NCBI GenBank assembly: GCA_945291235.1
Contig: CALYQY010000023.1
Span: 1 to 29,011 of the forward strand
Length of the DNA: 29,011 nt
Direction of reading: 5' to 3'
From: an uncultured Gilliamella sp.
GTDB lineage: Bacteria > Pseudomonadota > Gammaproteobacteria > Enterobacterales > Enterobacteriaceae
Position numbers and translations under genes: made by a program. The notes beneath the pieces are model-generated. The model had not been told where the DNA came from and made no database searches. It saw only the letters and a program-made list of their open reading frames with translations. Below are positions 19,251 to 29,011 of this stretch, piece by piece. Within the stretch, counting starts at the first letter, position 1. Every line of letters starts with the position of its first letter.

Positions 19251-22200
19251 TTAACTAACACCATCAAATAGCTTATCTAACTCTTCAATAAAAGCTTGTT
19301 TAGGAAGATGATAAAAAATACCATGGTCAGGCATACCTCGTAAAAAAAGATAATAAACTCCCCCAAAATGGGTTTGATATTGATAATTGGGTAAGCGGCT
19401 TTTCAAAAAACGATGTAACGCTAGACTATAAAGTTGATATTGCAATTCATAACGATGCTCACACATCACCTGTTCTAAGGCTTTTTGCCCATAATCTTCA
19501 GCTGAATAACCTAACCAATTTGATTTATAATCAACAATATAATACTTCCCTTGATATTCAAAAACCAAATCGATAAATCCTTTCAGCATGCCTTGTACTG
19601 TTTCAAAATCAAGTGTTGGACATTGATTAGATAAGCTGTCATAGGTTTTACAAATGCTATCAAGTTGTTCACAACGTATTGCTTCACGAATCGGAAAATA
19701 AAATTGTAGTTCATTAATGCATCGTCCAGTTAATACCTGTGATAACACCAAACCTTGTTGATCAAGCGTTGTGGACAACACTTGTTGTAACCAATGCAAT
19801 AAAATAGCTTGCCAGGTTGGATCTAAATTAAGTTTTGTTATTGTTTCATTACACAAAGTTTCGATATTCTTATTAGAAACATTTTCCATTATCTTATGCA
19901 GCAAAGTCCCCACATACGCCCCTTTGGGAAAATGGTGAATATCATAGGTTAATTCGTTCTGCAAAGCGGCTTGGGATTCTGGCGTCTGTTCATCCCAATC
20001 GCTGATAATTTCTGGATTGATCGTTAAAACAGCATGATGTTTTTGTAGTTCCGTATAACTGGTTACACGCCAATGATTACAAAGTTTCCGTTTAAATACA
20101 TTAGCCGTTAAAGATTGATTTAGCTTACAATGAGCGGTGTACTTATCATTTTCAAGGGGTAGTTCCACATTAATAAGATCCGCCATTGCTGTTATATTGT
20201 TTAACTCACCCTTTAAAAGATAATGGATAGCTGATTGGTCTTTCTTCATAGTGGCAAGACCAATACTACAATGATAAACCGATCGTGTCATAGCAACATA
20301 CAATAAACGTAAGTCTTCCGCCATGCGTTCATCTTCAATCTGTTGTTTTATTTCATCCGTTAATATCCATGCATAAGTTTGTTGAAAATCGTTATTTTTA
20401 TCATGATAAAACTGTGTATCAGACACACGATATTGGCAAATAAAAGGTAACCAAACGATTGGAAACTCTAAACCTTTTGATTTATGAATGGTGATAATCT
20501 TGACTAGATTTTCATCACTTTCAAGACGCTGCTCATGATTTTCGAGATTAAAATCAGGATTAACAATCTGTTTGGTTAACCAACGTATTAAAGCATGTGG
20601 ACTATCTAAATCATCTGCCGCTTCTTGTAATAACTCACTTAAATGCATAAAGTTAGTTAAAATACGCTCTCCGTCTTGTCGAGCAAGAATATTTTCCGCT
20701 AGCTGACGTTTTTTCATCATTCGACGTAACATCACCAATACGCCATAATATTGCCATATAACCTGATACTGCTTAAATTCTTCTACTAAGCTTTCCCATT
20801 TATCTTGATCATCAGTGATTTGTTCAAGTTCAGACATCGTCTGTCCTAATAACGCCGTCATCATAGCCAAACGTAAAGCGGCTTCATTTTCTGGCATCAA
20901 TACCGCTTGCAGAAGACAAAGCACATCCTTAGCCTCATCTGATTCAAATACGCTATTACGATTGGATAAATAGACACTTTTGATACCACAAACGGCCAAT
21001 TTTTGCTGAATAATTTCAGCTTCTCTACCTGTTCGTACTAAAATGGCTATATCTGACGTCGTTATTGGGCGACAACCCTTGCTATCATTAATTAATATTG
21101 AAGAGTCCGATAACCATTTGACTATTTGCTTGGCACAGCAATTTGCCATCTGCTCTTGATAATCAGCTTTGGTTGTTACTTCTTCTGGCAATAAATAAGC
21201 TGTTAAAGCATTGCTTTCTTGATCATTAATTAGCAATGATTTTTGCTTATTTTTTTCAGCGCAATTCATTGGTAAAAAGGGAATATCATTAAAAACAAAC
21301 GGATTTTCATGATGGGCGAATAATTGATTTACCGCATTTACCATAGCTGATGAGGAACGGTGATTCACATCCATGGTAAAATAGTTATCACCGGTTGAAC
21401 GTTTCGCCTTAAGATAAGTGAAAATATCGGCGCCACGAAAACTATAAATAGCTTGTTTCGGATCACCGATAAATAATAGTCCGATATCAGATCGTTTGCT
21501 ATCATAAATACGATCAAAAATTTGGTATTGAATCGGGTCAGTATCTTGAAATTCATCAATTAACGCAACCCGATATTTCGTTGATATACTATGTGCTAAT
21601 CGTTTTCCTGTTCGTGTCACTAACGCCCGATTAAGCTGCCAAAGCAAGTCATTAAAACTTATCTCAGTGCGTTTAATTTTTTCATCATAAATGCCTTTTT
21701 GGATTATGGTTACAATATCCATTAAAATATGGCTTCGCAAATCCAGTTTACACTTATAGAGTGTATCAATTTCAGTAAAAACAGAATGACTTGGAACGAT
21801 TTTTCCTTCTTTTGTTTTGCTTGCCAGAACTGATTGACAAAATTTTTCAAGCTCATTAGGTAATGCAAACGTAAGCGTTGCACTGTTAGCCCATTGTGAA
21901 ACTTTTGAAAGCCAATTAGGTAGATATCGGCTACTATAAGATTGTTTACTGACACCCGATTGATTAATAATATCCGCTAATTGATCAACATGCTTTAACC
22001 ATGCTTTTTTTACCGTTTCAATCATGTTAAAATTTTGCTGATAAAACTCAGCTATTGCTTCGGTAATATTGGGGTTTAATTCAGTTTTCTCATTAAAGGT
22101 ATTGGATAAATAAGGGGTAATATCGGCTAATAATTCTGCCGGCTCTTTCCAACAGTCTCGAACTAAATAAGCATACGATTTTTCAAGAGGTGTAAAATAG

Positions 22201-22712
22201 TATCGCCAGAAATCTTGCACGACTTGCAATTGCAATTGATACTCGTCAGTAATTAATTTTTGTTCGAACAACACGCCAGACTCAAACGCGTGACTAGTTA
22301 GTATTCTTTGACAGAAACTATGAATCGTGTAAATTGCTGCATCATCCATTGATTGTTGGGCTTCAGTAAGTCGTTGAATCGCTTGTCGACGATCAACAAT
22401 CAATGCCATTAATTGCTGATAAATAGGATCATCATGTTCACCGTTTAATAATGCCAATCTTAATTCTTGTATGTTTTGTCGTATACGTGAACGTAACTCT
22501 TGAGTGGCCGCTTTGGTAAACGTCACCACTAAAATTTGGCTAACATCAAGCGGTGTAGGATAGCTATTTTCACCAATGCCAAGCAGTAACCTTAAATATA
22601 TAAAGGCAAGCGAATAGGTTTTACCCGTACCTGCCGATGCTTCAATCAGTGTTCGGCCTGTTAACGGTAAATCAAAAAGATTGAGTTTTTTTATTTCGCC
22701 TGATGAAACCAT
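19251..22712 (-). CDS. recB: Exodeoxyribonuclease V beta subunit RecB
   Basis: The 3'-5' helicase and nuclease subunit of RecBCD, which processes double-strand breaks for recombination. Helicase part: Walker A EASAGTGKT at residues 24-32, DEFQDTDPIQYQIF, GDPKQAIYSFRGAD, VNHRSS, and TIHKSKGLEFPIVWLP with LLYVAMTRS. The C-terminal nuclease has GTLLHKIMENV, MLKGFIDLVFEY and VDYKSNWLG, so the metal-binding His, Asp and the D-x-K pair are present. Length 1153 against about 1180 in E. coli. The gene overlaps the sixA end by 22 bases, and its start has only a weak ribosome binding site, suggesting coupling. recC and recD are not beside it, unlike the usual enterobacterial recC-ptr-recB-recD order. 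Confidence 0.96.
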   Translation of the reverse strand: MVSSGEIKKLNLFDLPLTGRTLIEASAGTGKTYSLAFIYLRLLLGIGENSYPTPLDVSQILVVTFTKAATQELRSRIRQNIQELRLALLNGEHDDPIYQQLMALIVDRRQAIQRLTEAQQSMDDAAIYTIHSFCQRILTSHAFESGVLFEQKLITDEYQLQLQVVQDFWRYYFTPLEKSYAYLVRDCWKEPAELLADITPYLSNTFNEKTELNPNITEAIAEFYQQNFNMIETVKKAWLKHVDQLADIINQSGVSKQSYSSRYLPNWLSKVSQWANSATLTFALPNELEKFCQSVLASKTKEGKIVPSHSVFTEIDTLYKCKLDLRSHILMDIVTIIQKGIYDEKIKRTEISFNDLLWQLNRALVTRTGKRLAHSISTKYRVALIDEFQDTDPIQYQIFDRIYDSKRSDIGLLFIGDPKQAIYSFRGADIFTYLKAKRSTGDNYFTMDVNHRSSSAMVNAVNQLFAHHENPFVFNDIPFLPMNCAEKNKQKSLLINDQESNALTAYLLPEEVTTKADYQEQMANCCAKQIVKWLSDSSILINDSKGCRPITTSDIAILVRTGREAEIIQQKLAVCGIKSVYLSNRNSVFESDEAKDVLCLLQAVLMPENEAALRLAMMTALLGQTMSELEQITDDQDKWESLVEEFKQYQVIWQYYGVLVMLRRMMKKRQLAENILARQDGERILTNFMHLSELLQEAADDLDSPHALIRWLTKQIVNPDFNLENHEQRLESDENLVKIITIHKSKGLEFPIVWLPFICQYRVSDTQFYHDKNNDFQQTYAWILTDEIKQQIEDERMAEDLRLLYVAMTRSVYHCSIGLATMKKDQSAIHYLLKGELNNITAMADLINVELPLENDKYTAHCKLNQSLTANVFKRKLCNHWRVTSYTELQKHHAVLTINPEIISDWDEQTPESQAALQNELTYDIHHFPKGAYVGTLLHKIMENVSNKNIETLCNETITKLNLDPTWQAILLHWLQQVLSTTLDQQGLVLSQVLTGRCINELQFYFPIREAIRCEQLDSICKTYDSLSNQCPTLDFETVQGMLKGFIDLVFEYQGKYYIVDYKSNWLGYSAEDYGQKALEQVMCEHRYELQYQLYSLALHRFLKSRLPNYQYQTHFGGVYYLFLRGMPDHGIFYHLPKQAFIEELDKLFDGVS

Positions 22713-23146
22713 TCAAGCTTACCAATAGTTGATGTTAACTCAATGCATGCAATTGATGCAGTCGGAAACATGGGCGGAGAGATATCAGGACAAAGCTCAT
22801 TCACCAAATATCCAACTAAAGGAAGATGCGAAACAATAATCACTTGCTCAATACCTTGAGAAGGAAATGTCGATAACAAATTGGCAATATATTCAGGATT
22901 ACCGCCAGGTACTAACAGTTTATCTGTTTCTACTGTTGAAACAGAAACTTGTGACGATAACTCTGCTAATGTTTGCTGAGCACGTAAATATGGGCTAACT
23001 AAACCAATATTAAATTGAAAATTTTGTTGTTTAAGCCACTGCCCAGCTTGAATTGCTTGTCGAATTCCGTAAGACGTAAGGGATCGACTTGAATCGGATG
23101 AAGCAGAAAAGCCTGCTTCACCATGCCTCATAATACAAACTTTCAT
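22691..23146 (-). CDS. sixA: Phosphohistidine phosphatase SixA
   Basis: A 151-residue histidine-phosphatase-superfamily protein that removes phosphate from phosphohistidine, in E. coli from the nitrogen-related PTS protein NPr and reported earlier for ArcB. The RHGEA catalytic motif is at residues 7-11 (H8), with the second histidine in VIIVSHLPLVG. Length fits SixA (about 161). Ribosome binding site GGAGAG is directly upstream. It lies ten bases after yfcZ and overlaps recB, forming a probable three-gene operon; yfcZ and sixA are also near each other in E. coli. Confidence 0.92.
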   Translation of the reverse strand: MKVCIMRHGEAGFSASSDSSRSLTSYGIRQAIQAGQWLKQQNFQFNIGLVSPYLRAQQTLAELSSQVSVSTVETDKLLVPGGNPEYIANLLSTFPSQGIEQVIIVSHLPLVGYLVNELCPDISPPMFPTASIACIELTSTIGKLEWFHQAK

Positions 23147-23156
23147 TACTCTCCAA

Positions 23157-23453
23157 TTAGCGTAATTTTAATTGAAAAATCAAGCATTCAGCACCACAAC
23201 AAAAGGTAAATTTTGCCGTTAATTTAAAACCACCCTCAACTTTATCAATACTGCTATTAATTTCGCAAGGTTCTGTTGCCACAGCTTTTGCTGCTTGAGT
23301 TAAAGATGCTAATTTAGCTTGAGCTTCTGACTCTATCGTAAAGACATGCTCATACTCAGCCGTGCAATCCTCATTATCTATGATTGTGCCAACATCTACG
23401 CAACAACACGCCGGAGTATCATTTGCTTTACATTTATTTAAAGAATCTGTCAT
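23157..23453 (-). CDS. yfcZ: YfcZ/YiiS family protein (DUF406)
   Basis: A small 98-residue protein of unknown function, rich in cysteine (CCCVDVGTI near residues 16-24, later FCCGAECLIFQLKLR at the end). It matches E. coli YfcZ along its length, including the cysteine cluster and the C-terminal LIFQL-LR. The clustered cysteines could bind metal or form disulfides, but no role is established. AGAGG lies six bases before the ATG, and a good promoter is just upstream. First gene of the yfcZ-sixA-recB unit. Confidence 0.9.
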   Translation of the reverse strand: MTDSLNKCKANDTPACCCVDVGTIIDNEDCTAEYEHVFTIESEAQAKLASLTQAAKAVATEPCEINSSIDKVEGGFKLTAKFTFCCGAECLIFQLKLR

Positions 23454-23487
23454 GCCATACCTCTGTTTTACCGATTAAATTGACAGT

Positions 23488-23516
23488 AGTATACTCTCAA
23501 TCATATCTAAGGGCAA
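23488..23516 (-). promoter_or_regulatory. Promoter of yfcZ-sixA-recB
   Basis: On the minus strand: TTGCCC (23511-23516), 17 bases, TATACT (23488-23493). The start would be near 23481, leaving a leader of about 28 bases that contains the yfcZ ribosome binding site. Confidence 0.6.
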
Positions 23517-23870
23517 AATTCTCATCAGGATTTATTTAGAATAGCTTTACTTTGATAACATTCTTTGAAAGATAAAACGACATTGTTATTGACTAAACGG
23601 AATCAAGAATCCGAGTTGTAATTTGAGTTTTTTGAAATTGAGAAAATTCAAATAAATCTTGTCGATATGTCAGTAACGTTCACCAACAAATCAACGATTC
23701 AATTTGTAGTTAACTCAATGCCCCTTTTTCAGTTCTGTTAAGGTATTCTTTTATTATGAATCCAAATCCGTTTAACCAGAAAGTCGTTCAATTTAGGTTA
23801 TTGGGATTGAATTTAATTGAGATAGTTAATGTTTTGGTAATCTTAAAAAGATTTAGATCACAAAAAAGTA
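23517..23870. other. Intergenic region between yfcZ promoter and deaD terminator
   Basis: About 350 bases of A/T-rich sequence in which I see no tRNA, repeat or supported gene. A 45-codon plus-strand reading frame starts at 23756 but runs into the deaD terminator and lacks a well-placed ribosome binding site. Confidence 0.5.
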
Positions 23871-23898
23871 AAAAAACCTCTACCAAATGGTAGAGGTT
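23871..23898 (-). terminator. Intrinsic terminator of deaD
   Basis: AACCTCTACC (23875-23884) and GGTAGAGGTT (23889-23898) form a perfect ten-base stem with a four-base loop, followed on the minus strand by a run of T. It begins seven bases after the deaD stop codon. Confidence 0.92.
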
Positions 23899-23904
23899 AT
23901 ATGA

Positions 23905-25671
23905 TTAAAATTTAGGTGCAGATGAACGACCTCGTTTTTTTGCAAAACTTTTATCGTTCGATTCTGTTCGGTTACTTTTACGTCCCCGTTTAGCATCTGA
24001 CTGAGCACCACTGACCAAGCTCATTTTCATTGGTTGATTCAGTACCCGTACTTTTTCTAAATGTTTAAGGATATCTTTTGGCATTCCTTTTGGTAACTCA
24101 ACCGTTGAATGGGTTTCATAAAGTTTGATGTTACCAATATAACGACTACTAATATCCGCTTCATTAGCAATAGCACCAACAATATGCCGAACTTCAATAC
24201 CGTTCTCTTTACCAATTTCAATACGATACATATCCATGTCACCCACATCACGACGTTCCCGACGTTTTGGCGACTCTCGATTATCGCCTCGTAGTCGACG
24301 TTCACCACCACGATTATCACGATCACGACCTTCACGAGATGGTTTGAATACTGGATCAGGCGGTAGAATTAATGGGCGCTCACCTTGTGCAAGTTTTAAT
24401 AAAGCAGTTGCAATCGTTTCAAGATCCGCACCACTTTCAGTTTGGATTTGGCTCAGTATTGCTTGATATTGATCTAAATCATTACTTTCTAGCTGTTGTT
24501 GAACTTGCTGATTGAACTTAACTAAACGACGTTTTTCTAACAATTCTTTAGAAGGTAAGCCCACTTCTGGGATTGGTTTTTTAATTGTTTGTTCAATATT
24601 TTTTAGTAAACGACGTTCACGGCTATCAACAAATAAAATTGCACGACCTGCACGGCCTGCACGACCTGTTCGCCCAATACGGTGAACATAAGATTCTGAG
24701 TCTAAGGTAATATCATAGTTGATAACTAAACTAATACGTTCAACATCTAATCCGCGCGCTGCCACATCAGTTGCAATTAAAATATCTAAACGACCATTAC
24801 GTAATCGATCAAGTGTTTGTTCTCTTAATTGCTGAGTCATATCTCCATTTAATGCAGCACAACTGTACCCGTGTTTTTCAAGCACTTCGGCGACATCAAG
24901 CGTTGCTGTTTTTGTTCGTACAAATATAATTGCAGCATCAAAATCTTCTGCTTCAAGAAAACGTATTATTGCCTCATTTTTACGCATTCCACGCACTAAC
25001 CAATAACTTTGATCGATATCAGGCGCTGCTTGATTAGTCCCTTTTATCTGTACTTCTTTTGGATTATGCATAAATCGTTTAGTGATACGGCGAATTGGCG
25101 CAGGCATTGTTGCTGAAAATAGCGCTGTTTGATGATCTTCGGGAATGGCAGCCATAATATTTTCAACATCATCAATAAAGCCCATTCTTAGCATTTCATC
25201 GGCTTCATCAAGAACTAAACCTTTAAGATTTGAAAGATCTAATGTTTTACGATTTAAATGATCTAATAAACGTCCAGGCGTGCCAACTACAATTTGCGGT
25301 CCTTGTTTTAACGCTCGCAATTGCACATCATAACGCTGACCACCATATAGGGCTAATACATTCACCCCTTTCATATATTTTGAATATTCTGAACAGGCAT
25401 CAGCAACTTGTATTGCAAGCTCACGTGTTGGTGCTAACACTAATAGTTGTGGCGCTTTTAAGCTGGCATCAATGTTCATTAAAAATGGAATGGAGAAAGC
25501 CGCTGTTTTTCCACTTCCGGTTTGCGCCATACCAAGCACATCTTTTCCATCTAATAATAGTGGAATACATTCAGCTTGAATGGGTGATGGTTTGCTAAAA
25601 CCAAGATCATTTAATGCGTTAAGGATGTCCTCGGATAAACCAAGGTCAATAAAAGAAACTTCATTTGTCAT
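23905..25671 (-). CDS. deaD: DEAD-box ATP-dependent RNA helicase DeaD (CsdA)
   Basis: A 588-residue RNA helicase used in ribosome assembly and mRNA decay, especially in the cold. The helicase core has AQTGSGKT at 49-56, PTRELA at 81-86, DEAD at 155-158 and SAT at 186-188, then [10 protein letters not shown] and [11 protein letters not shown] near residue 330. An Arg/Asp/Gly-rich linker and a DbpA-type RNA-binding domain (about 478-550, starting [12 protein letters not shown]) follow, with a basic tail. Slightly shorter than E. coli DeaD (629), mostly in the tail. The order pnp-nlpI-deaD is conserved with enterobacteria. A 376-base gap to nlpI suggests its own promoter with a long leader. Confidence 0.95.
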   Translation of the reverse strand: MTNEVSFIDLGLSEDILNALNDLGFSKPSPIQAECIPLLLDGKDVLGMAQTGSGKTAAFSIPFLMNIDASLKAPQLLVLAPTRELAIQVADACSEYSKYMKGVNVLALYGGQRYDVQLRALKQGPQIVVGTPGRLLDHLNRKTLDLSNLKGLVLDEADEMLRMGFIDDVENIMAAIPEDHQTALFSATMPAPIRRITKRFMHNPKEVQIKGTNQAAPDIDQSYWLVRGMRKNEAIIRFLEAEDFDAAIIFVRTKTATLDVAEVLEKHGYSCAALNGDMTQQLREQTLDRLRNGRLDILIATDVAARGLDVERISLVINYDITLDSESYVHRIGRTGRAGRAGRAILFVDSRERRLLKNIEQTIKKPIPEVGLPSKELLEKRRLVKFNQQVQQQLESNDLDQYQAILSQIQTESGADLETIATALLKLAQGERPLILPPDPVFKPSREGRDRDNRGGERRLRGDNRESPKRRERRDVGDMDMYRIEIGKENGIEVRHIVGAIANEADISSRYIGNIKLYETHSTVELPKGMPKDILKHLEKVRVLNQPMKMSLVSGAQSDAKRGRKSNRTESNDKSFAKKRGRSSAPKF

Positions 25672-26047
25672 GTAAACTCGCTTATAAATTTATCATATAT
25701 ATAAACTTTCTATTTTAATTGCTAAACAATTAAGCTTAATGAAATAAAGTAATTCATCTCAATATAGTTAAATGTTTAATTGCATTTCCTTGAAAAGAAA
25801 GCTATATATAAATTTATGCCAGCTCACTAAATTGAAAATTTACGATTCACATCAAAAATTAATTACTGATACTATAATTGATTATTGTTGTGAATGTTAT
25901 ATGGACAAATATCACATTTGCGTAATACTCTGATCCGATTAAGGATATAACTAATTAACGACTCATCAATAACTTGAACAAGTATTAATAGTCAATCAGA
26001 ACTAAACTATAACAATATTTTCACTTTTAAAACTGGCATGACCCATG
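25672..26047. other. Leader/intergenic region between nlpI and deaD
   Basis: 376 A/T-rich bases. In E. coli this interval encodes the tiny yrbN and a long cold-regulated deaD leader. Here I see only very short open frames (for example 14 codons from 26046 leftwards on the minus strand) that I cannot equate with yrbN, and no clear terminator after nlpI, so deaD may be partly co-transcribed. Confidence 0.45.
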
Positions 26048-26899
26048 TTACTTTTCCTCAAGTAACTTCATTTCGTAGAGTGCCTGTTGATGTTCAACAA
26101 AGTTATAAATATTATTAGCTAAAGCATATTTAAATAACATTTTGGCACGCTCATTATCACCTTTATTCTGATAATATTTACCCAAATAAAAGTAGGTTTC
26201 ACAAAGACGCTCAGCTAATTGCCGATTATTTTCAACGCCTTCTTGAAGATTTTGCATCAATTTAGATTCATTAATTTTACCTAAATAAAATGCAACAATA
26301 TGGCTACTATAAATCGATTTATCATTTAACCGATTATAACGGTCTTGTAGCATATTTAATGCTGTTTTCTTATCAATCTCATTTTCAATTAGATAAAGCC
26401 ATAATAATCTAATTGGCTCATTCACATCATATTGATAAAACTGAAGTGCATCTCGGTTAGCAGATTGATAATGACCTGTACGATACAACGTGATTGCTCG
26501 ATTCAGATATGCATAAGCATAAGCTGGATCGATTTCTAAAGTTGTATTAAAAGACATTAAGGCAACATCAAAGTCACCTTCTCTTAAAGCATAAGTCCCT
26601 AAAAAGTTATAAATATCTGGAATGTCAGCGCTATAACCTAATAAGGTAGAAAAATCAATTTGCGCAAATGCTTTAAAACCTAATGAATCATAAACAATTC
26701 CCCTTTCAAAAATAAGCTGCATTCGGGTTACAGTATCAATATTTTTTTGGGATAATTGTTGGCTAATCTGAGCAATTTTCAATTCATCATTATACGAAAC
26801 TTGCTCAGGAACAGCCAAAAGGAGCGGTGAACTTGAACAACCTGACAATAGAATAACAGCTATAAGTAAGCAGACAATCCTCAGGTTGAAAAGTTTCAT
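26048..26899 (-). CDS. nlpI: Lipoprotein NlpI (TPR protein)
   Basis: An outer-membrane-anchored TPR lipoprotein that in E. coli scaffolds peptidoglycan hydrolases and presents MepS to the protease Prc. The signal peptide ends in a lipobox, LLSGC, with the lipidated cysteine at residue 21. Tetratricopeptide repeats follow (for example ERGIVYDSLGFKAFAQIDFS, NFLGTYALREGDFDVALMSF, AYLNRAITLYRTGHY) and a late TPR, FYLGKYYQNKGDNERAKMLF. 283 residues against 294 in E. coli. The frame is open to 26968, but the ATG at 26899 gives a proper signal peptide and has AGGGG seven bases upstream. It starts 25 bases after pnp, so the two are probably one transcript. Confidence 0.93.
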   Translation of the reverse strand: MKLFNLRIVCLLIAVILLSGCSSSPLLLAVPEQVSYNDELKIAQISQQLSQKNIDTVTRMQLIFERGIVYDSLGFKAFAQIDFSTLLGYSADIPDIYNFLGTYALREGDFDVALMSFNTTLEIDPAYAYAYLNRAITLYRTGHYQSANRDALQFYQYDVNEPIRLLWLYLIENEIDKKTALNMLQDRYNRLNDKSIYSSHIVAFYLGKINESKLMQNLQEGVENNRQLAERLCETYFYLGKYYQNKGDNERAKMLFKYALANNIYNFVEHQQALYEMKLLEEK

Positions 26900-26924
26900 T
26901 TTAAAACCCCTAATGATTAATTTT

Positions 26925-29011
26925 TTATTCAGTAATTGGTGAATGTTCCGTTGTTGGTTCAATTGCATCTTTCATACTTAAACGAATTCGACCTTGACGA
27001 TCAATTTCAAGGACTTTCACATTGACTTCTTGTCCTACTTTTAAGTAATCAGCTACTTTTTCGACACGGTGATCAGCGATTTGAGAAACATGAACCAATC
27101 CTTCTTTACCACCAATAATAGAAACAAACGCACCAAAATCAACAATTCGAGTGACTTTACCGGTATAAATTTTACCAATTTCAACATCAGCAACTAAATT
27201 ATTGATACGCTCCATAGCATCTTTAGCTTTGTTCGCATCTGATGCTGCAATTTTAACTGTGCCATCGTCAGAGATTTCAATGGTTGTGCCTGTTTCTTCA
27301 GTTAATGCACGAATCGTTGCGCCACCTTTACCGATAATATCACGGATTTTATCCGGATTAACGTTCATTGTATAAATACGTGGGGCAAACTCAGATATTT
27401 CTTGACGCGGTTTATTAATCGCTTGATCCATTACCGTTAAAATATGCAATCTGGCACCTTTCGCTTGATTAAGGGCAACTTGCATGATTTCTTTGGTGAT
27501 ACCTTCAATTTTGATATCCATTTGTAATGCACTCACACCTTCACGAGTTCCGGCTACTTTAAAGTCCATATCGCCAAGATGATCTTCATCACCTAAAATA
27601 TCTGATAATACGACAAATTTATCGCCTTCTTTAACTAATCCCATTGCAATACCTGCAACTGATGATTTGATTGGCACACCGGCAACCATTAAGGCAAGCG
27701 AAGCTCCACAAACAGAAGCCATTGACGATGAACCATTTGATTCAGTAATTTCAGATACGACACGCACCGTATAAGGAAATTCATCTTGACTAGGCATAAC
27801 CGCAGCTACACCTCGTTTAGCTAAACGCCCATGACCAATTTCACGACGTTTAGGTGATCCAACCATACCTGTTTCACCGACAGAATATGGCGGAAAGTTA
27901 TAATGCAATAAGAAACGTTCGGTGTATTCGCCAGTTAATTCATCAATAATCTGCGCATCACGTTCAGTACCTAATGTTGCCGTTACTAATGCTTGAGTTT
28001 CACCACGCGTGAATAAGGCGCTACCATGTGCTCTTGGCAATAAATTAGTACGGATATCCAGTGCCCGAACCATATCTTTCTCACGACCATCAATACGCGG
28101 TTCACCAGCGATAACGCGCTGACGAACAATTTGACTTTCTAAATCAATAATAATGTTCATCACTTCGTTTTCATCAAGTTCTTCATCTTGCGCTTTTAAA
28201 GTGGTTAGCACATCTTCTTTGATCAGATCAATTTGCGCATAACGAGCTTGTTTTTCTGTGATACGGTAAGCTTCACCAAGACGATCTTTGGCTAATTCAG
28301 ACACAGCATTATATAATGCTTCATTTTTAACTGGTGGAACCCAATCCCATTTTTCACGATTCGCTTTCGCCACAAATTCATTAATGTTATCAATGACCAC
28401 TTGTTGTTGCTCATGACCTAATACGACTGCAGCTAACATTTGCTCTTCGCTTAATAAATCAGCTTCAGACTCAACCATTAATACCGCGCTTTTTGTACCG
28501 GCAACCACTAAATCTAAACGGCTATTTTGAAGTTCTTTTACTGATGGGTTCAATACAAATTCATCGTTAATTAAACCAACTCGAGCGGCACCAATTGGAC
28601 CATGGAAAGGCACACCTGATAAGCAAAGTGCAGCTGAAGCACCTATCATTGCAACTAAATCTGGACTAACATCCGGATTGACTGACACGACTGTTGCAAT
28701 GATTTGAATTTCATTAACAAATCCTTCAGGAAATAGTGGACGTAATGGACGGTCAATTAAACGTGCAATTAACGTTTCGCCTTCGCTTGGACGACCTTCA
28801 CGTTTAAAAAATCCACCCGGAATACGACCGGCAGCATAAGTACGTTCTTGATAATTAACTGTTAATGGGAAAAAGTCTTGACCTTCTTTGACTTTTTTAT
28901 TAGCCACCACCGTAACAAATACAGCGGTATCGTCCATATTAACCATGACCGCAGCTGATGCTTGACGTGCTAAAATACCTGTTTCTAAAGTAACAGTGTG
29001 ACGTCCATATT
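26925..29011 (-). CDS. pnp: Polynucleotide phosphorylase, N-terminus beyond the right edge
   Basis: The 3'-5' phosphorolytic exoribonuclease of the RNA degradosome. The reading frame is open to the window edge: codons upstream of the ATG at 28946 encode [20 protein letters not shown], which matches the start of PNPases, so that ATG is internal and only about ten residues are missing. Domains in order: first RNase PH domain ([20 protein letters not shown]), helical domain, second RNase PH domain ([36 protein letters not shown]), KH domain ([17 protein letters not shown]) and S1 domain ([28 protein letters not shown]). All look intact. nlpI follows as in enterobacteria; rpsO is expected just outside the window. 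Confidence 0.97.
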   Translation of the reverse strand, partial: YGRHTVTLETGILARQASAAVMVNMDDTAVFVTVVANKKVKEGQDFFPLTVNYQERTYAAGRIPGGFFKREGRPSEGETLIARLIDRPLRPLFPEGFVNEIQIIATVVSVNPDVSPDLVAMIGASAALCLSGVPFHGPIGAARVGLINDEFVLNPSVKELQNSRLDLVVAGTKSAVLMVESEADLLSEEQMLAAVVLGHEQQQVVIDNINEFVAKANREKWDWVPPVKNEALYNAVSELAKDRLGEAYRITEKQARYAQIDLIKEDVLTTLKAQDEELDENEVMNIIIDLESQIVRQRVIAGEPRIDGREKDMVRALDIRTNLLPRAHGSALFTRGETQALVTATLGTERDAQIIDELTGEYTERFLLHYNFPPYSVGETGMVGSPKRREIGHGRLAKRGVAAVMPSQDEFPYTVRVVSEITESNGSSSMASVCGASLALMVAGVPIKSSVAGIAMGLVKEGDKFVVLSDILGDEDHLGDMDFKVAGTREGVSALQMDIKIEGITKEIMQVALNQAKGARLHILTVMDQAINKPRQEISEFAPRIYTMNVNPDKIRDIIGKGGATIRALTEETGTTIEISDDGTVKIAASDANKAKDAMERINNLVADVEIGKIYTGKVTRIVDFGAFVSIIGGKEGLVHVSQIADHRVEKVADYLKVGQEVNVKVLEIDRQGRIRLSMKDAIEPTTEHSPITE

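Noticed and set aside
23756..23893. Plus-strand open frame of 45 codons beginning MNPNPFNQK
   Set aside because: No well-placed ribosome binding site, low-complexity basic end, and it runs into the deaD terminator on the other strand; no family recognised.
24057..24466. Open frames on both strands within the 3' part of deaD
   Set aside because: They arise from the repetitive Arg/Asp/Gly codons of the DeaD linker and have no ribosome binding sites or family features.
26002..26046. Minus-strand 14-codon frame right after nlpI as a possible yrbN
   Set aside because: Too short, no recognisable similarity, and no ribosome binding site other than nlpI coding sequence.

Overview
The window is AT-rich bacterial chromosome whose housekeeping proteins closely resemble, but clearly diverge from, those of Enterobacteriaceae (YgiM, Cca, GalR, LacZ, RecB, SixA, YfcZ, DeaD, NlpI, PNPase). 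Together with the low GC and the sugar-scavenging genes this suggests a gut-associated gammaproteobacterium such as an Orbaceae member (Gilliamella-like). That placement is inference from protein similarity recalled from memory, not from a database search.

Layout. 1-1833: a strong stable-RNA-type promoter pointing out of the left edge, then the ygiM-cca pair (minus). 2068-5618: a GH36 alpha-galactosidase preceded by a GalR-type operator and a CRP site, followed by galR itself. 5712-13758: a divergent gene cluster, the most unusual part. Its minus arm encodes an ABC exporter, an acyl carrier protein, a FabF-type ketosynthase and a truncated ketosynthase-like protein. Its plus arm encodes a DarA-like flavodoxin-fold protein, a DarB-like KAS III, an unknown 143-residue protein and a BtrH-like putative acyltransferase. 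Together they look like a small polyketide/alkylresorcinol-type pathway with its own exporter. 13884-19114: a LamB/BglH/ScrY-type sugar porin diverging from lacZ; the shared 428-bp region holds two CRP sites, a BglG-type RAT antiterminator element with overlapping terminator, and adjacent palindromes in the lacZ leader. 19251-23453: yfcZ-sixA-recB (minus, probable operon). 23905-29011: pnp-nlpI-deaD (minus), in the enterobacterial order, with pnp running off the right edge.

How it works together. Alpha-galactosidase, beta-galactosidase and the porin form a scattered set of plant/host sugar genes, each with its own catabolite-repression signals (CRP) plus specific control: GalR for galA, PTS-linked antitermination for the porin, an unidentified operator-like element for lacZ. 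No sugar permease, bglG or PTS gene lies in the window, so uptake and the antiterminator must be encoded elsewhere. The ketosynthase cluster appears self-contained for condensation, carrier and export, but lacks ketoreductase, dehydratase, acyltransferase (AT) domain and phosphopantetheinyl transferase, which would have to come from primary fatty acid synthesis or other loci.
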